A stretch of 64,000 nt of DNA, from NCBI RefSeq assembly GCF_001422365.1, contig NZ_LMMT01000037.1, forward strand, positions 1 to 64,000, written 5' to 3'. This document shows, one piece after another, positions 1 through 9,098 of this stretch. This stretch comes from Pseudorhodoferax sp. Leaf265 (lineage in GTDB: Bacteria; Pseudomonadota; Gammaproteobacteria; Burkholderiales; Burkholderiaceae_C). Positions within the stretch are counted from its first letter, which is position 1, and each line of letters begins with the position of its first letter. Both the position numbers and the translations under genes were made by a program. Under the pieces are notes generated by a model. That model did not search any database and was not told the DNA's origin. It saw nothing but the letters and a program-made list of their open reading frames with translations.

Positions 1-70
1 TGAGATAGCCCCCTGATTCCCCGGCCCCGTCCTGTCGCTTATCTTTGGAGATAGGAACAGGACAGTGCAT

Positions 71-457
71 ATGACTAGGCATACGGAGTCAGTAGAGGTA
101 GTCGTCAAAGACCAGCGCCGCAGGCGCTGGTCCCTGGCCGAGAAGGCGGCCCTGGTGCGCCGCACCTACGAGCCAGGCATGAGCGTGTCGCTGGTGGCTC
201 GCCAGGAGGGTGTCTCGGCTGGGCTGCTGTTCCAGTGGCGCAAGCTCGAGCGCCAGGGCGCGTTGACCGCGGTGTCGGCTGGCGAAGCGGTGGTGCCGGC
301 ATCCGAGCTGGCGGCCGCTCGCGCGGAGATCGCCAAGCTGCAGCGTGTGCTCGGCAAGAAGACCCTGGAGAACGAAATCCTCAAGGAAGCAGTGGAGTAC
401 GCCGCAGAAAAAAAGTGGATTGCGCGCTCGCCCTTGTTGCCCGGGGACGACCAGTGA
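71..457 (+). CDS. IS3-family transposase OrfA
   Basis: A 128-residue DNA-binding subunit of an IS2-group transposase. An N-terminal helix-turn-helix lies around residues 18-60 (motifs [12 protein letters not shown] and LLFQWRKL), followed by a leucine-zipper-like helix ([19 protein letters not shown]) that multimerises this family. The ATG at 71 was preferred over the in-frame GTG at 65 because AGGACAG sits six bases before it. The frame ends at TGA 455-457. The run of seven adenines followed by G at 408-415 is the usual kind of -1 slippage site for making the OrfAB fusion. Length and order fit the family. Confidence 0.85.
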   Translation: MTRHTESVEVVVKDQRRRRWSLAEKAALVRRTYEPGMSVSLVARQEGVSAGLLFQWRKLERQGALTAVSAGEAVVPASELAAARAEIAKLQRVLGKKTLENEILKEAVEYAAEKKWIARSPLLPGDDQ

Positions 458-1312
458 AAACGGTCTGCCGGACGATGGGGTTGGCGCGCTCACATGTGCG
501 CGACCTGCTCGGGCGCGAGTCGCAGCCACCGCACGCCCATTGACGATGCCGGGCTGCTTGCTGAACTACGCCAGCAGATTGCGCAGCTGCCCAGCTATGG
601 CTACCGACGCGCCTGTGCCTTGGTCAACCGCCAGCGCGCTGCTCAGGGTGCGCCGAAGGTCAATGCCAAACGCGTTTATCGCGTGATGGCGGCAGCCGAC
701 CTGCTGCTGCCCAAAGCACCACGCCGGCGCCAGTCCGCACGCACCCATGAAGGCCGTGTGGCGGTCTCGCGCAGCGACCTGCGTTGGTGCTCCGATGGCC
801 TGGAAATCAAGTGCGACTCGGGCCAGACCGTGACGGCCACGTTCACGAAGGATTGCTGTGACCGCGAGGTGATGGCCTGGCGGGCCTGGGAGGGCAAGGG
901 GCTGCCAGGCGAGCCGGTACGCGAGATGCTCATCGAAGCCGTCGAGCGTCGCTTCGGCACGGTGGAGGCGGTGCCGGCAGGCCAGGAGTTGGAGTTCCTG
1001 AGCGACAACGGCGGCGCCTACATCGCAGCCGACACCAGGGCGCTGGCGCGTGCACTGGGCCTCAAGCCCATCAACACGCCCGTCTGTAGCCCGCAGAGCA
1101 ACGGCATGGCAGAGAGCTTTGTGAACACCTTCAAGCGCGACTACGTGGCCCGCATGGACCTGCGTGACGCGCGCACGGTGCTGGCCCAGCTGCCGGCGGC
1201 CTTCGAGCACTTCAACGAGGTGCATCCGCACTCGTCGCTGAAAATGCGTTCGCCTCGGGAGTTCAGGCGGCAGCAGGCCACCGCAGCCGACCAGGCGCTT
1301 TATTGCGAATAG
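415..1312 (+). pseudogene. IS3-family transposase OrfB, frameshifted
   Basis: The catalytic part of the transposase. After -1 slippage at 408-415 the expected frame runs through [20 protein letters not shown] and then hits TGA at 541-543. The rest of the protein, from about TPIDDAGLLAELRQQ to the stop at 1310-1312, lies in the next frame. Removing one C near 526-529 would rejoin the two parts. The retained DDE core is readable: the first Asp in RWCSDG, the second in FLSDNGG, and Glu in SNGMAESFVNTFKRDYV. The catalytic residues are therefore intact but the reading frame is not, so the copy is probably unable to make OrfAB. A sequencing error at the C-rich spot is the main alternative. Confidence 0.75.
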
Positions 1313-1440
1313 GGCGGGACCGGGAATACGGGGGCAACATCACGCGTTCGCCTCGGGAGTTCAGGCGGCAGCAGGCCACCGCAGCCGACCAGGCGCTTTA
1401 TTGCGAATAGGGCGGGACCGGGAATACGGGGGCAACATCA
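1246..1440. repeat. 97-bp direct duplication of the IS right end
   Basis: Bases 1246-1342 recur at 1344-1440, separated by one C. The unit holds the last codons of orfB, its stop and the right inverted repeat, so the element has two right ends in tandem. It could come from a failed transposition or replication slippage, or be an assembly artefact at a repeat. Confidence 0.9.
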
Positions 1441-1605
1441 GACCAGCAAGGCGCCATTCGGCTGGCGCGGAGGGACACCACATGTCCTTGCATCTAGTTG
1501 GTATGCACGCCGACCTGGTGCGTGTACCGGCCTGCGTGAATCTGAACGCTATCCGAAGGGTAGGCTCTGGCTACACTCGGTTACTTTTGATGATCGGAGA
1601 TTGCC

Positions 1606-1992
1606 GTGGCCAAGAAGCGTGTCTTTATTAGCTTTGACTTCGATAACGATGCTCGCATGAAAGACCTGCTTGTGGGGCAGGCGAAGCACGAGGGCTCGCC
1701 CTTTGATTTTGCTGACTGGCCCTCTAAAGAACACCTGACGGGCGATTGGCGTGCGAAGATCAAGGCCAAAATGGCATACGTTGACGTTGTATGCGTTCTA
1801 TGCGGAAAGAACATGGCCACAGCGACTGGGGTTTCGCACGAGATCAACATTGCACGTGAGACGGGAACGCCATACTTCCTTCTCGCAGCCTATTCAGATA
1901 GTTACTCGCGGCCAACAGCTGCGGTGGCTGGGGACAAGGTTTATAACTGGACTTGGCCGAATCTGAAGAATCTTGTTGGAGGAGCTCGCTGA
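1606..1992 (+). CDS. TIR-like domain protein (DUF1863/ThsB-type), putative defence sensor
   Basis: A 128-residue single-domain protein with the look of the TIR-like DUF1863 family, which includes ThsB of Thoeris. Visible hallmarks are the opening strand KKRVFISFDFDND, the segment SPFDFADWPSKEHL, the strand VDVVCVLCG, and the helix THEI-like GVSHEINIARETGTPYF. Members of this family make an NAD-derived messenger after phage infection that activates a partner effector (family knowledge). The GTG start is preceded by CGGAGA. The stop abuts the ATG of the next gene, so the two form one transcription unit. Base composition is clearly richer in A/T than the tig-lon block, which suggests transfer. 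The specific messenger and trigger cannot be inferred. Confidence 0.75.
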   Translation: MAKKRVFISFDFDNDARMKDLLVGQAKHEGSPFDFADWPSKEHLTGDWRAKIKAKMAYVDVVCVLCGKNMATATGVSHEINIARETGTPYFLLAAYSDSYSRPTAAVAGDKVYNWTWPNLKNLVGGAR

Positions 1993-2544
1993 ATGGCGGA
2001 TCCAAATGTAGATCGTGCAGGCTTGTTTAATGAAATCGCGGACGGGGTAGAGTATCCGCATAACGAAAAGTGGTACAGCCATCTTCTAGACCAGTATAAG
2101 CTTTATGTTGAGATGGCGGACAGAATAAGCCAGCGGAGAGCGACTGCAAACACTTACTTCCTGAGTCTTAATTCTGCAATCCTTGCATTTGTGGGTTATC
2201 TCTCCGTTAAAGACACTGGAGAGCACAATTGGATGCTTGCATTAGGTGGTATGGCGCTCACGGTGCTTTGGCATGCGTTGATCGTGTCTTATAGCAATCT
2301 CAATACGGCAAAATTTAAAGTAATCCATAAGATTGAGAAGCGACTTCCCATTAGTCCATACGAGGCGGAATGGTTGGCAATGGGAGAGGGGAAAGATCCG
2401 GAGTTGTATCGACCCATCAGTCGCATTGAGAAAGGCGTGCCGCTCGTATTCCTCGCACTACATGCTTTGGTCTTCATCCGCTCGTTCCCGTGGTGTGCGC
2501 TCTTGTACCTACGCGGGCCTCCGTGGGACGCCTGCGTGTCTTAG
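1993..2544 (+). CDS. small multi-pass membrane protein, putative effector partner of the TIR protein
   Basis: A 183-residue protein starting directly after the TIR stop codon. The N-terminal half has the segment DQYKLYVEMADRISQRR, then membrane segments at about residues 54-75 (FLSLNSAILAFVGYL), 80-102 (LALGGMALTVLWHALIV) and 150-172 (VPLVFLALHALVFI). The layout resembles proteins annotated as RipA-family octameric membrane proteins (recalled, not searched). The strict pairing with a TIR-like gene suggests it is the effector that damages or depolarises the membrane when the TIR signal appears (inference). The C-terminus after residue 172 is short and may have been altered near the junction with the tRNA remnant. 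It shares the A/T-rich composition of its partner. Confidence 0.6.
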   Translation: MADPNVDRAGLFNEIADGVEYPHNEKWYSHLLDQYKLYVEMADRISQRRATANTYFLSLNSAILAFVGYLSVKDTGEHNWMLALGGMALTVLWHALIVSYSNLNTAKFKVIHKIEKRLPISPYEAEWLAMGEGKDPELYRPISRIEKGVPLVFLALHALVFIRSFPWCALLYLRGPPWDACVS

Positions 2545-2641
2545 GAGCCGGGATGGGGGCCGCTTGCGGTATCATTGACGGTTCCCGTGTGTCACTTTGG
2601 TGATTCACAGAACGTTGATACAGCGTTGATTTCCCTAGGGA

Positions 2642-2685
2642 AACTGGCGCGAGAGCGCGGGTTCGAGTCCCCCCCCCGCGCACCA
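2642..2685 (+). pseudogene. 3' fragment of a tRNA-Leu-like gene (probable integration scar)
   Basis: The sequence has a long-variable-arm-like stem (GGCGCGAGAGCGC), then a T-arm core (GGTTCGAGTCC) and a 3' acceptor strand ending in CACCA at 2681-2685. No matching D arm, proper anticodon arm or 5' acceptor strand (expected GCGCGGG) is found upstream. A run of nine C makes the T stem and acceptor one base too long for a normal tRNA. The long variable arm points to a class II tRNA, most likely Leu. It sits where foreign DNA meets tig, as expected of a tRNA 3' end used as an attachment site (inference). Confidence 0.55.
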
Positions 2686-2713
2686 CACCCTATTTCTTTT
2701 ATCCGAGACCACC

Positions 2714-4027
2714 ATGGCCGTTACCGTTGAAAACCTCGAGAAGCTGGAGCGCAAGATCACCCTGTCGCTGCCGGTGGAAGCGATCCAGAACGAGGTCAAC
2801 AACCGCCTCAAGAAGCTGGCACGCACCGTGAAGATGGATGGCTTCCGTCCGGGCAAGGTGCCGATGAACGTCGTGGCGCAGCGCTATGGCTACTCGGTGC
2901 ACTACGAAGTCATGAACGACAAGGTGGGCGAGGCCTTCTCGGCCGCGGCCAACGAAGCCCAGCTGCGCGTGGCCGGTCAGCCGCGCATCAGCGAGAAGGA
3001 AGGCGCACCCGAAGGCCAATTGGCGTTCGACGCGGTGTTCGAGGTGTTCCCCGAGGTGGTCATCAACGACCTGGGCACGGCCGAGATCGAGCGCCTGTCG
3101 GCCGAAGTGACGGACGAAGCCATCGACAAGACGCTGGACATCCTGCGCAAGCAGCGCCGCAGCTTCGCCCAGCGCGCCCAGGACGCCGCCGCTGCCGACG
3201 GCGACCGCGTGACGGTCGACTTCGAAGGCAAGATCGACGGCGAGCCCTTCCAGGGCGGCAAGGCCGAGGACTTCCAGTACGTGGTCGGCGAAGGCCAGAT
3301 GCTCAAGGAATTCGAAGACGCCGTGCGCGGCATGAAGTCCGGCGAGAGCCGCACCTTCCCGCTGGCCTTCCCGGCCGACTACCACGGCAAGGACGTGGCC
3401 GGCAAGCAGGCCGACTTCCTGGTCACGGTCAAGAAGATCGAGTCCAGCCACATGCCCGAGATCGACGACACCCTGGCCAAGTCGCTGGGCATTGCCGACG
3501 GCACGGTGGCCGGCCTGCGCGCCGACATCCGCAAGAACCTGGAGCGCGAAGTCAAGTTCCGCCTGCTGGCCCGCAACAAGCAGGCCGTCATGGACGCGCT
3601 GCTGACCAAGGCCGAGCTGGACCTGCCCAACGCCAGCGTGCAGGCCGAAATCGGCCGCATGATCGAGAGCACCCGCGCCGATCTCAAGCAGCGCGGCCTG
3701 AAGGACGCCGACAGCGCGCCGATCCCCGAAGAGATCGTGCGTCCCCAGGCCGAGCGCCGCGTGCGCCTGGGCCTGGTGGTGGCCGAGCTCGTGAAGAAGA
3801 ATGCGCTGCTGGCCAAGCCCGAGCAGATCAAGGCCCACATCGACGAGTTGGCCGCCAGCTACGAGAAGCCGGAAGACGTGGTGCGCTGGTACTACGGCGA
3901 CCGCCAACGCCTGGCCGATGTGGAAGCCGCCGTGATCGAGAACAACGTGACCGACTACGTGCTGGCCCAGGCCAAGGTCACCGACAAGGCGATCGGCTTC
4001 GACGAGCTGATGGCGCAGCAGGGCTGA
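2714..4027 (+). CDS. tig: trigger factor, ribosome-associated chaperone and prolyl isomerase
   Basis: A 437-residue cytoplasmic chaperone that binds nascent chains at the ribosome exit tunnel. The N-terminal ribosome-binding domain contains the signature-like GFRPGKVP at residues 43-50. A FKBP-type isomerase domain follows at about 150-235 (VDFEGKIDGEPFQGGKA and FEDAVRGMKSGE), then the helical C-terminal chaperone domain. Length matches the family (about 430). It leads the conserved tig-clpP-clpX-lon order and is followed by a perfect inverted repeat before clpP. Confidence 0.97.
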   Translation: MAVTVENLEKLERKITLSLPVEAIQNEVNNRLKKLARTVKMDGFRPGKVPMNVVAQRYGYSVHYEVMNDKVGEAFSAAANEAQLRVAGQPRISEKEGAPEGQLAFDAVFEVFPEVVINDLGTAEIERLSAEVTDEAIDKTLDILRKQRRSFAQRAQDAAAADGDRVTVDFEGKIDGEPFQGGKAEDFQYVVGEGQMLKEFEDAVRGMKSGESRTFPLAFPADYHGKDVAGKQADFLVTVKKIESSHMPEIDDTLAKSLGIADGTVAGLRADIRKNLEREVKFRLLARNKQAVMDALLTKAELDLPNASVQAEIGRMIESTRADLKQRGLKDADSAPIPEEIVRPQAERRVRLGLVVAELVKKNALLAKPEQIKAHIDELAASYEKPEDVVRWYYGDRQRLADVEAAVIENNVTDYVLAQAKVTDKAIGFDELMAQQG

Positions 4028-4036
4028 TGCCCGGGC

Positions 4037-4062
4037 GGGCCTTGCGTTGCAACGCAAGGCCC
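4037..4062. repeat. perfect 26-nt inverted repeat between tig and clpP
   Basis: GGGCCTTGCGTTG is followed at once by its exact complement, giving a 13-bp stem if the loop is ignored. No T run follows on the plus strand, so it is not a classical terminator. It could attenuate readthrough or protect a tig mRNA 3' end. The GGCCTTGCG arm recurs in the terminator at 9054-9087. Confidence 0.7.
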
Positions 4063-4099
4063 CCATCTGACGCTTGCCAACCCAATTTCCGGAGAAAAC

Positions 4100-4720
4100 A
4101 TGGCCATCCACAACAGTTCGCTCGAGACCCAGAACCTGGGCATGGTTCCGATGGTGATCGAGCAGTCGGGCCGCGGCGAGCGCTCCTACGACATCTACTC
4201 GCGCCTGCTGAAGGAGCGCGTGATCTTCCTGGTGGGCGAGGTCAACGACCAGACCGCCAACCTGGTGGTGGCGCAGCTGCTGTTCCTGGAGAGCGAGAAC
4301 CCCGACAAGGACATCTCGTTCTACATCAACTCGCCCGGCGGCAGCGTGACGGCCGGCATGGCCATCTACGACACCATGCAGTTCATCAAGCCAGACGTGT
4401 CCACGCTGTGCGTGGGCTTCGCGGCGAGCATGGGCGCCTTCCTGCTGGCGGCCGGCGCGAAGGGCAAGCGCTTCTCGCTGCCCAACTCAAAGATCATGAT
4501 CCACCAGGTGCTGGGCGGCGCACGTGGCCAGGCGACGGACATCGAGATCCATGCGCGCGACATCCTGCGCACCAAGGACCAGATGAACAAGATCCTGGCC
4601 GAGCGCACCGGCCAGCCGCTGGAGAAGATCAAGAACGACACCGAGCGCGACTACTTCCTGGAAGCCAACGAAGCCAAGGAATACGGCATCGTGGACCAGG
4701 TGATCTCGCGCCGCCCCTGA
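4100..4720 (+). CDS. clpP: ATP-dependent Clp protease proteolytic subunit
   Basis: The 206-residue serine peptidase that forms the double heptameric chamber served by ClpX and ClpA. The catalytic triad is visible at Ser110 (GFAASMGAF), His135 (KIMIHQ) and Asp184 (DTERDYF), each one residue before the E. coli precursor numbering. The substrate-binding segment [14 protein letters not shown] is present. A short N-terminal extension before SYDIYSRLL is probably removed autocatalytically. The ATG is preceded by GGAG. It lies between tig and clpX, with an intrinsic terminator after it. Confidence 0.97.
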   Translation: MAIHNSSLETQNLGMVPMVIEQSGRGERSYDIYSRLLKERVIFLVGEVNDQTANLVVAQLLFLESENPDKDISFYINSPGGSVTAGMAIYDTMQFIKPDVSTLCVGFAASMGAFLLAAGAKGKRFSLPNSKIMIHQVLGGARGQATDIEIHARDILRTKDQMNKILAERTGQPLEKIKNDTERDYFLEANEAKEYGIVDQVISRRP

Positions 4721-4753
4721 TCCGACCACGCGGCAGCCGCGTGGACTGCGCGG

Positions 4754-4788
4754 AAAACGGCGCCTTTTTGCTGAAAGGCGCCGTTTTT
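4754..4788 (+). terminator. intrinsic terminator after clpP
   Basis: AAAACGGCGCCTTT pairs with AAAGGCGCCGTTTT around a short loop (TTGCTG) and is followed by T residues. It separates clpP from clpX, so clpX probably has its own promoter in 4789-4832. Confidence 0.85.
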
Positions 4789-4832
4789 CGTTTGGTTATC
4801 ATTGCCCAACGTCTTTTTAAAGGCATTCCTCC

Positions 4833-6098
4833 ATGGCCGAGAAAAAAGGCTCCTCCAGCGAAAAGACCCTGTACTGCTCGTTCTGCGGGAAGAGCCAGCA
4901 CGAGGTGAAGAAACTCATCGCAGGACCGTCCGTGTTCATCTGCGACGAGTGCATCGACCTGTGCAACGAGATCATCCGCGACGAGGTGCCCGCCGCCGGC
5001 GAGGCGCGCGAGGGTCGCGGCGACCTGCCGACGCCGCTGGAGATCAAGAACAACCTGGACAACTACGTGGTTGGCCAGGAGGTCGCCAAGCGCACGCTGT
5101 CGGTGGCGGTCTACAACCACTACAAGCGCCTGCGCTACAAGGACAAGGCCAAGAAGGACGAGGTCGAGCTCGCCAAGAGCAACATCCTCCTGATCGGTCC
5201 CACGGGCTCGGGCAAGACGCTCTTGGCGCAGACGCTCGCGCGCATGCTGGACGTGCCCTTCGTGATGGCGGACGCCACCACGCTGACCGAGGCCGGCTAC
5301 GTCGGCGAAGACGTCGAGAACATCGTCGCCAAGCTGCTGCAGAGCTGCAACTACGACGTGGAGCGGGCCCAGCGCGGCATCGTCTACATTGACGAGATCG
5401 ACAAGATCTCGCGCAAGTCGGACAACCCCTCGATCACGCGCGACGTGTCGGGGGAGGGCGTGCAGCAGGCGCTGCTCAAGCTCATCGAAGGCACGATGGC
5501 CAGCGTGCCGCCGCAGGGCGGGCGCAAGCACCCGAACCAGGACTTCCTGCAGATCGACACGACCAACATCCTGTTCATCTGCGGCGGCGCGTTCGCGGGA
5601 CTGGAGAAGGTCATTGGCAGCCGGCAGGAATCGTCGGGCATCGGCTTCGGCGCCGCCGTCAAGAGCAAGGCCGAGCGCGCGCTGACCGAGGTGTTCCGCG
5701 AGGTCGAGCCCGAAGACCTGATCAAGTTCGGCCTGATTCCTGAACTGGTCGGCCGCATGCCGGTTGTTGCCACACTGGCTGAATTGAGCGAAGACGCGCT
5801 GGTGCAGATCCTGACCGAGCCCAAGAACGCGCTCGTCAAGCAGTACGCCAAGCTGCTGGCCATGGAGGACGTGGATCTGGAGATCCGCCCCGCGGCGCTC
5901 AAGGCCATCGCCCGCAAGGCACTGGCGCGCAAGACCGGCGCGCGCGGCCTGCGCTCCATCCTGGAGCTGTCGCTGATCGACACCATGTTCGAGCTGCCGA
6001 ACACCGTGAATGTCGACAAGGTGGTCGTCGACGAGTCCACCATCGAAGAAAACAAGGCGCCGCTGCTGGTGTACCGCGAAGCGGCCAAGAAGGCCTGA
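4833..6098 (+). CDS. clpX: ATP-dependent Clp protease ATP-binding subunit ClpX
   Basis: A 421-residue AAA+ unfoldase that feeds tagged substrates to ClpP. The N-terminal zinc-binding domain has Cys15, Cys18, Cys37 and Cys40. Walker A is GPTGSGKT at 122-129 and Walker B is VYIDEID at 184-190. The ClpP-docking loop is present around 275 (ESSGIGFGA). The C-terminal small AAA domain follows, with sensor-2-like GARGLR near 370. Length and order match the family. The neighbours clpP and lon make this the housekeeping protease locus. Confidence 0.97.
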   Translation: MAEKKGSSSEKTLYCSFCGKSQHEVKKLIAGPSVFICDECIDLCNEIIRDEVPAAGEAREGRGDLPTPLEIKNNLDNYVVGQEVAKRTLSVAVYNHYKRLRYKDKAKKDEVELAKSNILLIGPTGSGKTLLAQTLARMLDVPFVMADATTLTEAGYVGEDVENIVAKLLQSCNYDVERAQRGIVYIDEIDKISRKSDNPSITRDVSGEGVQQALLKLIEGTMASVPPQGGRKHPNQDFLQIDTTNILFICGGAFAGLEKVIGSRQESSGIGFGAAVKSKAERALTEVFREVEPEDLIKFGLIPELVGRMPVVATLAELSEDALVQILTEPKNALVKQYAKLLAMEDVDLEIRPAALKAIARKALARKTGARGLRSILELSLIDTMFELPNTVNVDKVVVDESTIEENKAPLLVYREAAKKA

Positions 6099-6168
6099 CC
6101 GTGCTGCCGGTGTCCGCAAGGGCGGTGCCGGCATTCTTCAACCTCAGCCCTGTCGCTTGCGGCACGGG

Positions 6169-6195
6169 TTGAAAATGTGACACACGCGACCATAT
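6169..6195 (+). promoter_or_regulatory. candidate heat-shock (sigma-32) promoter before lon
   Basis: TTGAAA at 6169-6174 and CCATAT at 6190-6195, spaced 15 bases, resemble the RpoH pattern TTGAAA-N13-17-CCCCATNT. The ATG of lon is 26 bases downstream of the second box. This is a match by eye only. Confidence 0.45.
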
Positions 6196-6220
6196 TCGCT
6201 GGGTCACACAAAGGATTCTG

Positions 6221-8653
<2,433 letters not shown>

Positions 8654-8674
8654 GAGCGAAAATTTCGGAAGGAC

Positions 8675-8704
8675 TTGCCGAAAGGTCGTTATTTAGCCTA
8701 TAAT
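8675..8704 (+). promoter_or_regulatory. sigma-70 promoter of the tRNA-Gly operon
   Basis: TTGCCG at 8675-8680 and a perfect TATAAT at 8699-8704 are separated by 18 bases in an A/T-rich pocket. The first tRNA starts 10 bases after the -10 box, leaving a short leader. Confidence 0.7.
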
Positions 8705-8714
8705 CTGAGGCTTC

Positions 8715-8790
8715 GCGGGAATAGCTCAGTTGGTAGAGCGCAACCTTGCCAAGGTTGAGGTCGAGAGTTCGAGACTCTTTTCCCGCTCCA
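8715..8790 (+). tRNA. tRNA-Gly(GCC), copy 1
   Basis: A 76-nt tRNA with encoded CCA. The acceptor strands GCGGGAA and TTCCCGC pair, the anticodon stem is CAACC/GGTTG with loop TTGCCAA (anticodon GCC), and the T arm contains GTTCGAG. It is the first of three identical copies. Confidence 0.97.
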
Positions 8791-8794
8791 AACA

Positions 8795-8837
8795 TGTACG
8801 AAAGTACAAGGCTGCAGAGAAGGCATCGCTCTGTGGC
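8795..8837 (+). other. two hairpins in the spacer between tRNA-Gly copies 1 and 2
   Basis: TGTAC-GAAA-GTACA (8795-8808) is a 5-bp stem with a GNRA-type tetraloop. GCTGCAGAG (8811-8819) pairs with CTCTGTGGC (8829-8837). Both lie in the precursor transcript and may guide processing (inference). Confidence 0.6.
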
Positions 8838-8850
8838 TGCGAAGAACGAT

Positions 8851-8926
8851 GCGGGAATAGCTCAGTTGGTAGAGCGCAACCTTGCCAAGGTTGAGGTCGA
8901 GAGTTCGAGACTCTTTTCCCGCTCCA
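8851..8926 (+). tRNA. tRNA-Gly(GCC), copy 2
   Basis: Identical in sequence to copy 1, 76 nt with encoded CCA and anticodon GCC. It lies 60 bases after copy 1 and is probably cotranscribed with it. Confidence 0.97.
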
Positions 8927-8933
8927 GATGAAG

Positions 8934-8960
8934 GCCGCAGAGAGGGCATCGCTCTGCGGC
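8934..8960 (+). other. hairpin in the spacer between tRNA-Gly copies 2 and 3
   Basis: GCCGCAGAG pairs perfectly with CTCTGCGGC. The equivalent hairpin in the first spacer has two changes that keep the pairing as G-U pairs, which supports a selected RNA structure. Confidence 0.6.
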
Positions 8961-8973
8961 TGTGAAGAACGAT

Positions 8974-9049
8974 GCGGGAATAGCTCAGTTGGTAGAGCGC
9001 AACCTTGCCAAGGTTGAGGTCGAGAGTTCGAGACTCTTTTCCCGCTCCA
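8974..9049 (+). tRNA. tRNA-Gly(GCC), copy 3
   Basis: The third identical 76-nt copy with anticodon GCC and encoded CCA. It is followed after four bases by the operon terminator. Confidence 0.97.
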
Positions 9050-9053
9050 GATC

Positions 9054-9087
9054 AAAAGGCCTTGCGATTCGTCGCAAGGCCTTTTTT
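9054..9087 (+). terminator. intrinsic terminator of the tRNA-Gly operon
   Basis: AAAAGGCCTTGCGA pairs perfectly with TCGCAAGGCCTTTT around a TTCG tetraloop, followed by more T. The symmetric A and T tracts make it usable in both directions, so it may also end the minus-strand AtuA-family gene that stops at 9099. Confidence 0.92.
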
Positions 9088-9098
9088 CTTTGGCGGCT

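Larger units (their letters stand above)
1..1440 (+). mobile_element. IS3-family (IS2-group) insertion sequence
   Basis: A complete-length but damaged insertion sequence. The left terminal inverted repeat begins at base 1 (TGAGATAGCCCCC) and matches, imperfectly over about 38 bp, the complement of the sequence ending at 1342 and again at 1440 (both end CAACATCA). Inside lie a small orfA with a helix-turn-helix and an orfB with the DDE integrase core in the IS3 arrangement, with an A7G slip site (408-415) between them. orfB carries an extra frame disruption and the right end is duplicated. Target-site duplications cannot be tested because the left flank is outside the window. Starting exactly at an IS end suggests a contig boundary at a repeat (inference). 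Confidence 0.85.

Noticed and set aside
494-1312. OrfB as an intact gene starting at the ATG at 494
   Set aside because: The first residues from this ATG (CATCSGASRSH) are out of register with the family; the normal N-terminal part is in another frame, so the gene is broken.
1401-1631. A 76-codon frame between the IS and the TIR gene
   Set aside because: It begins inside the duplicated IS end and overlaps the TIR start; no ribosome site and no protein-like pattern.
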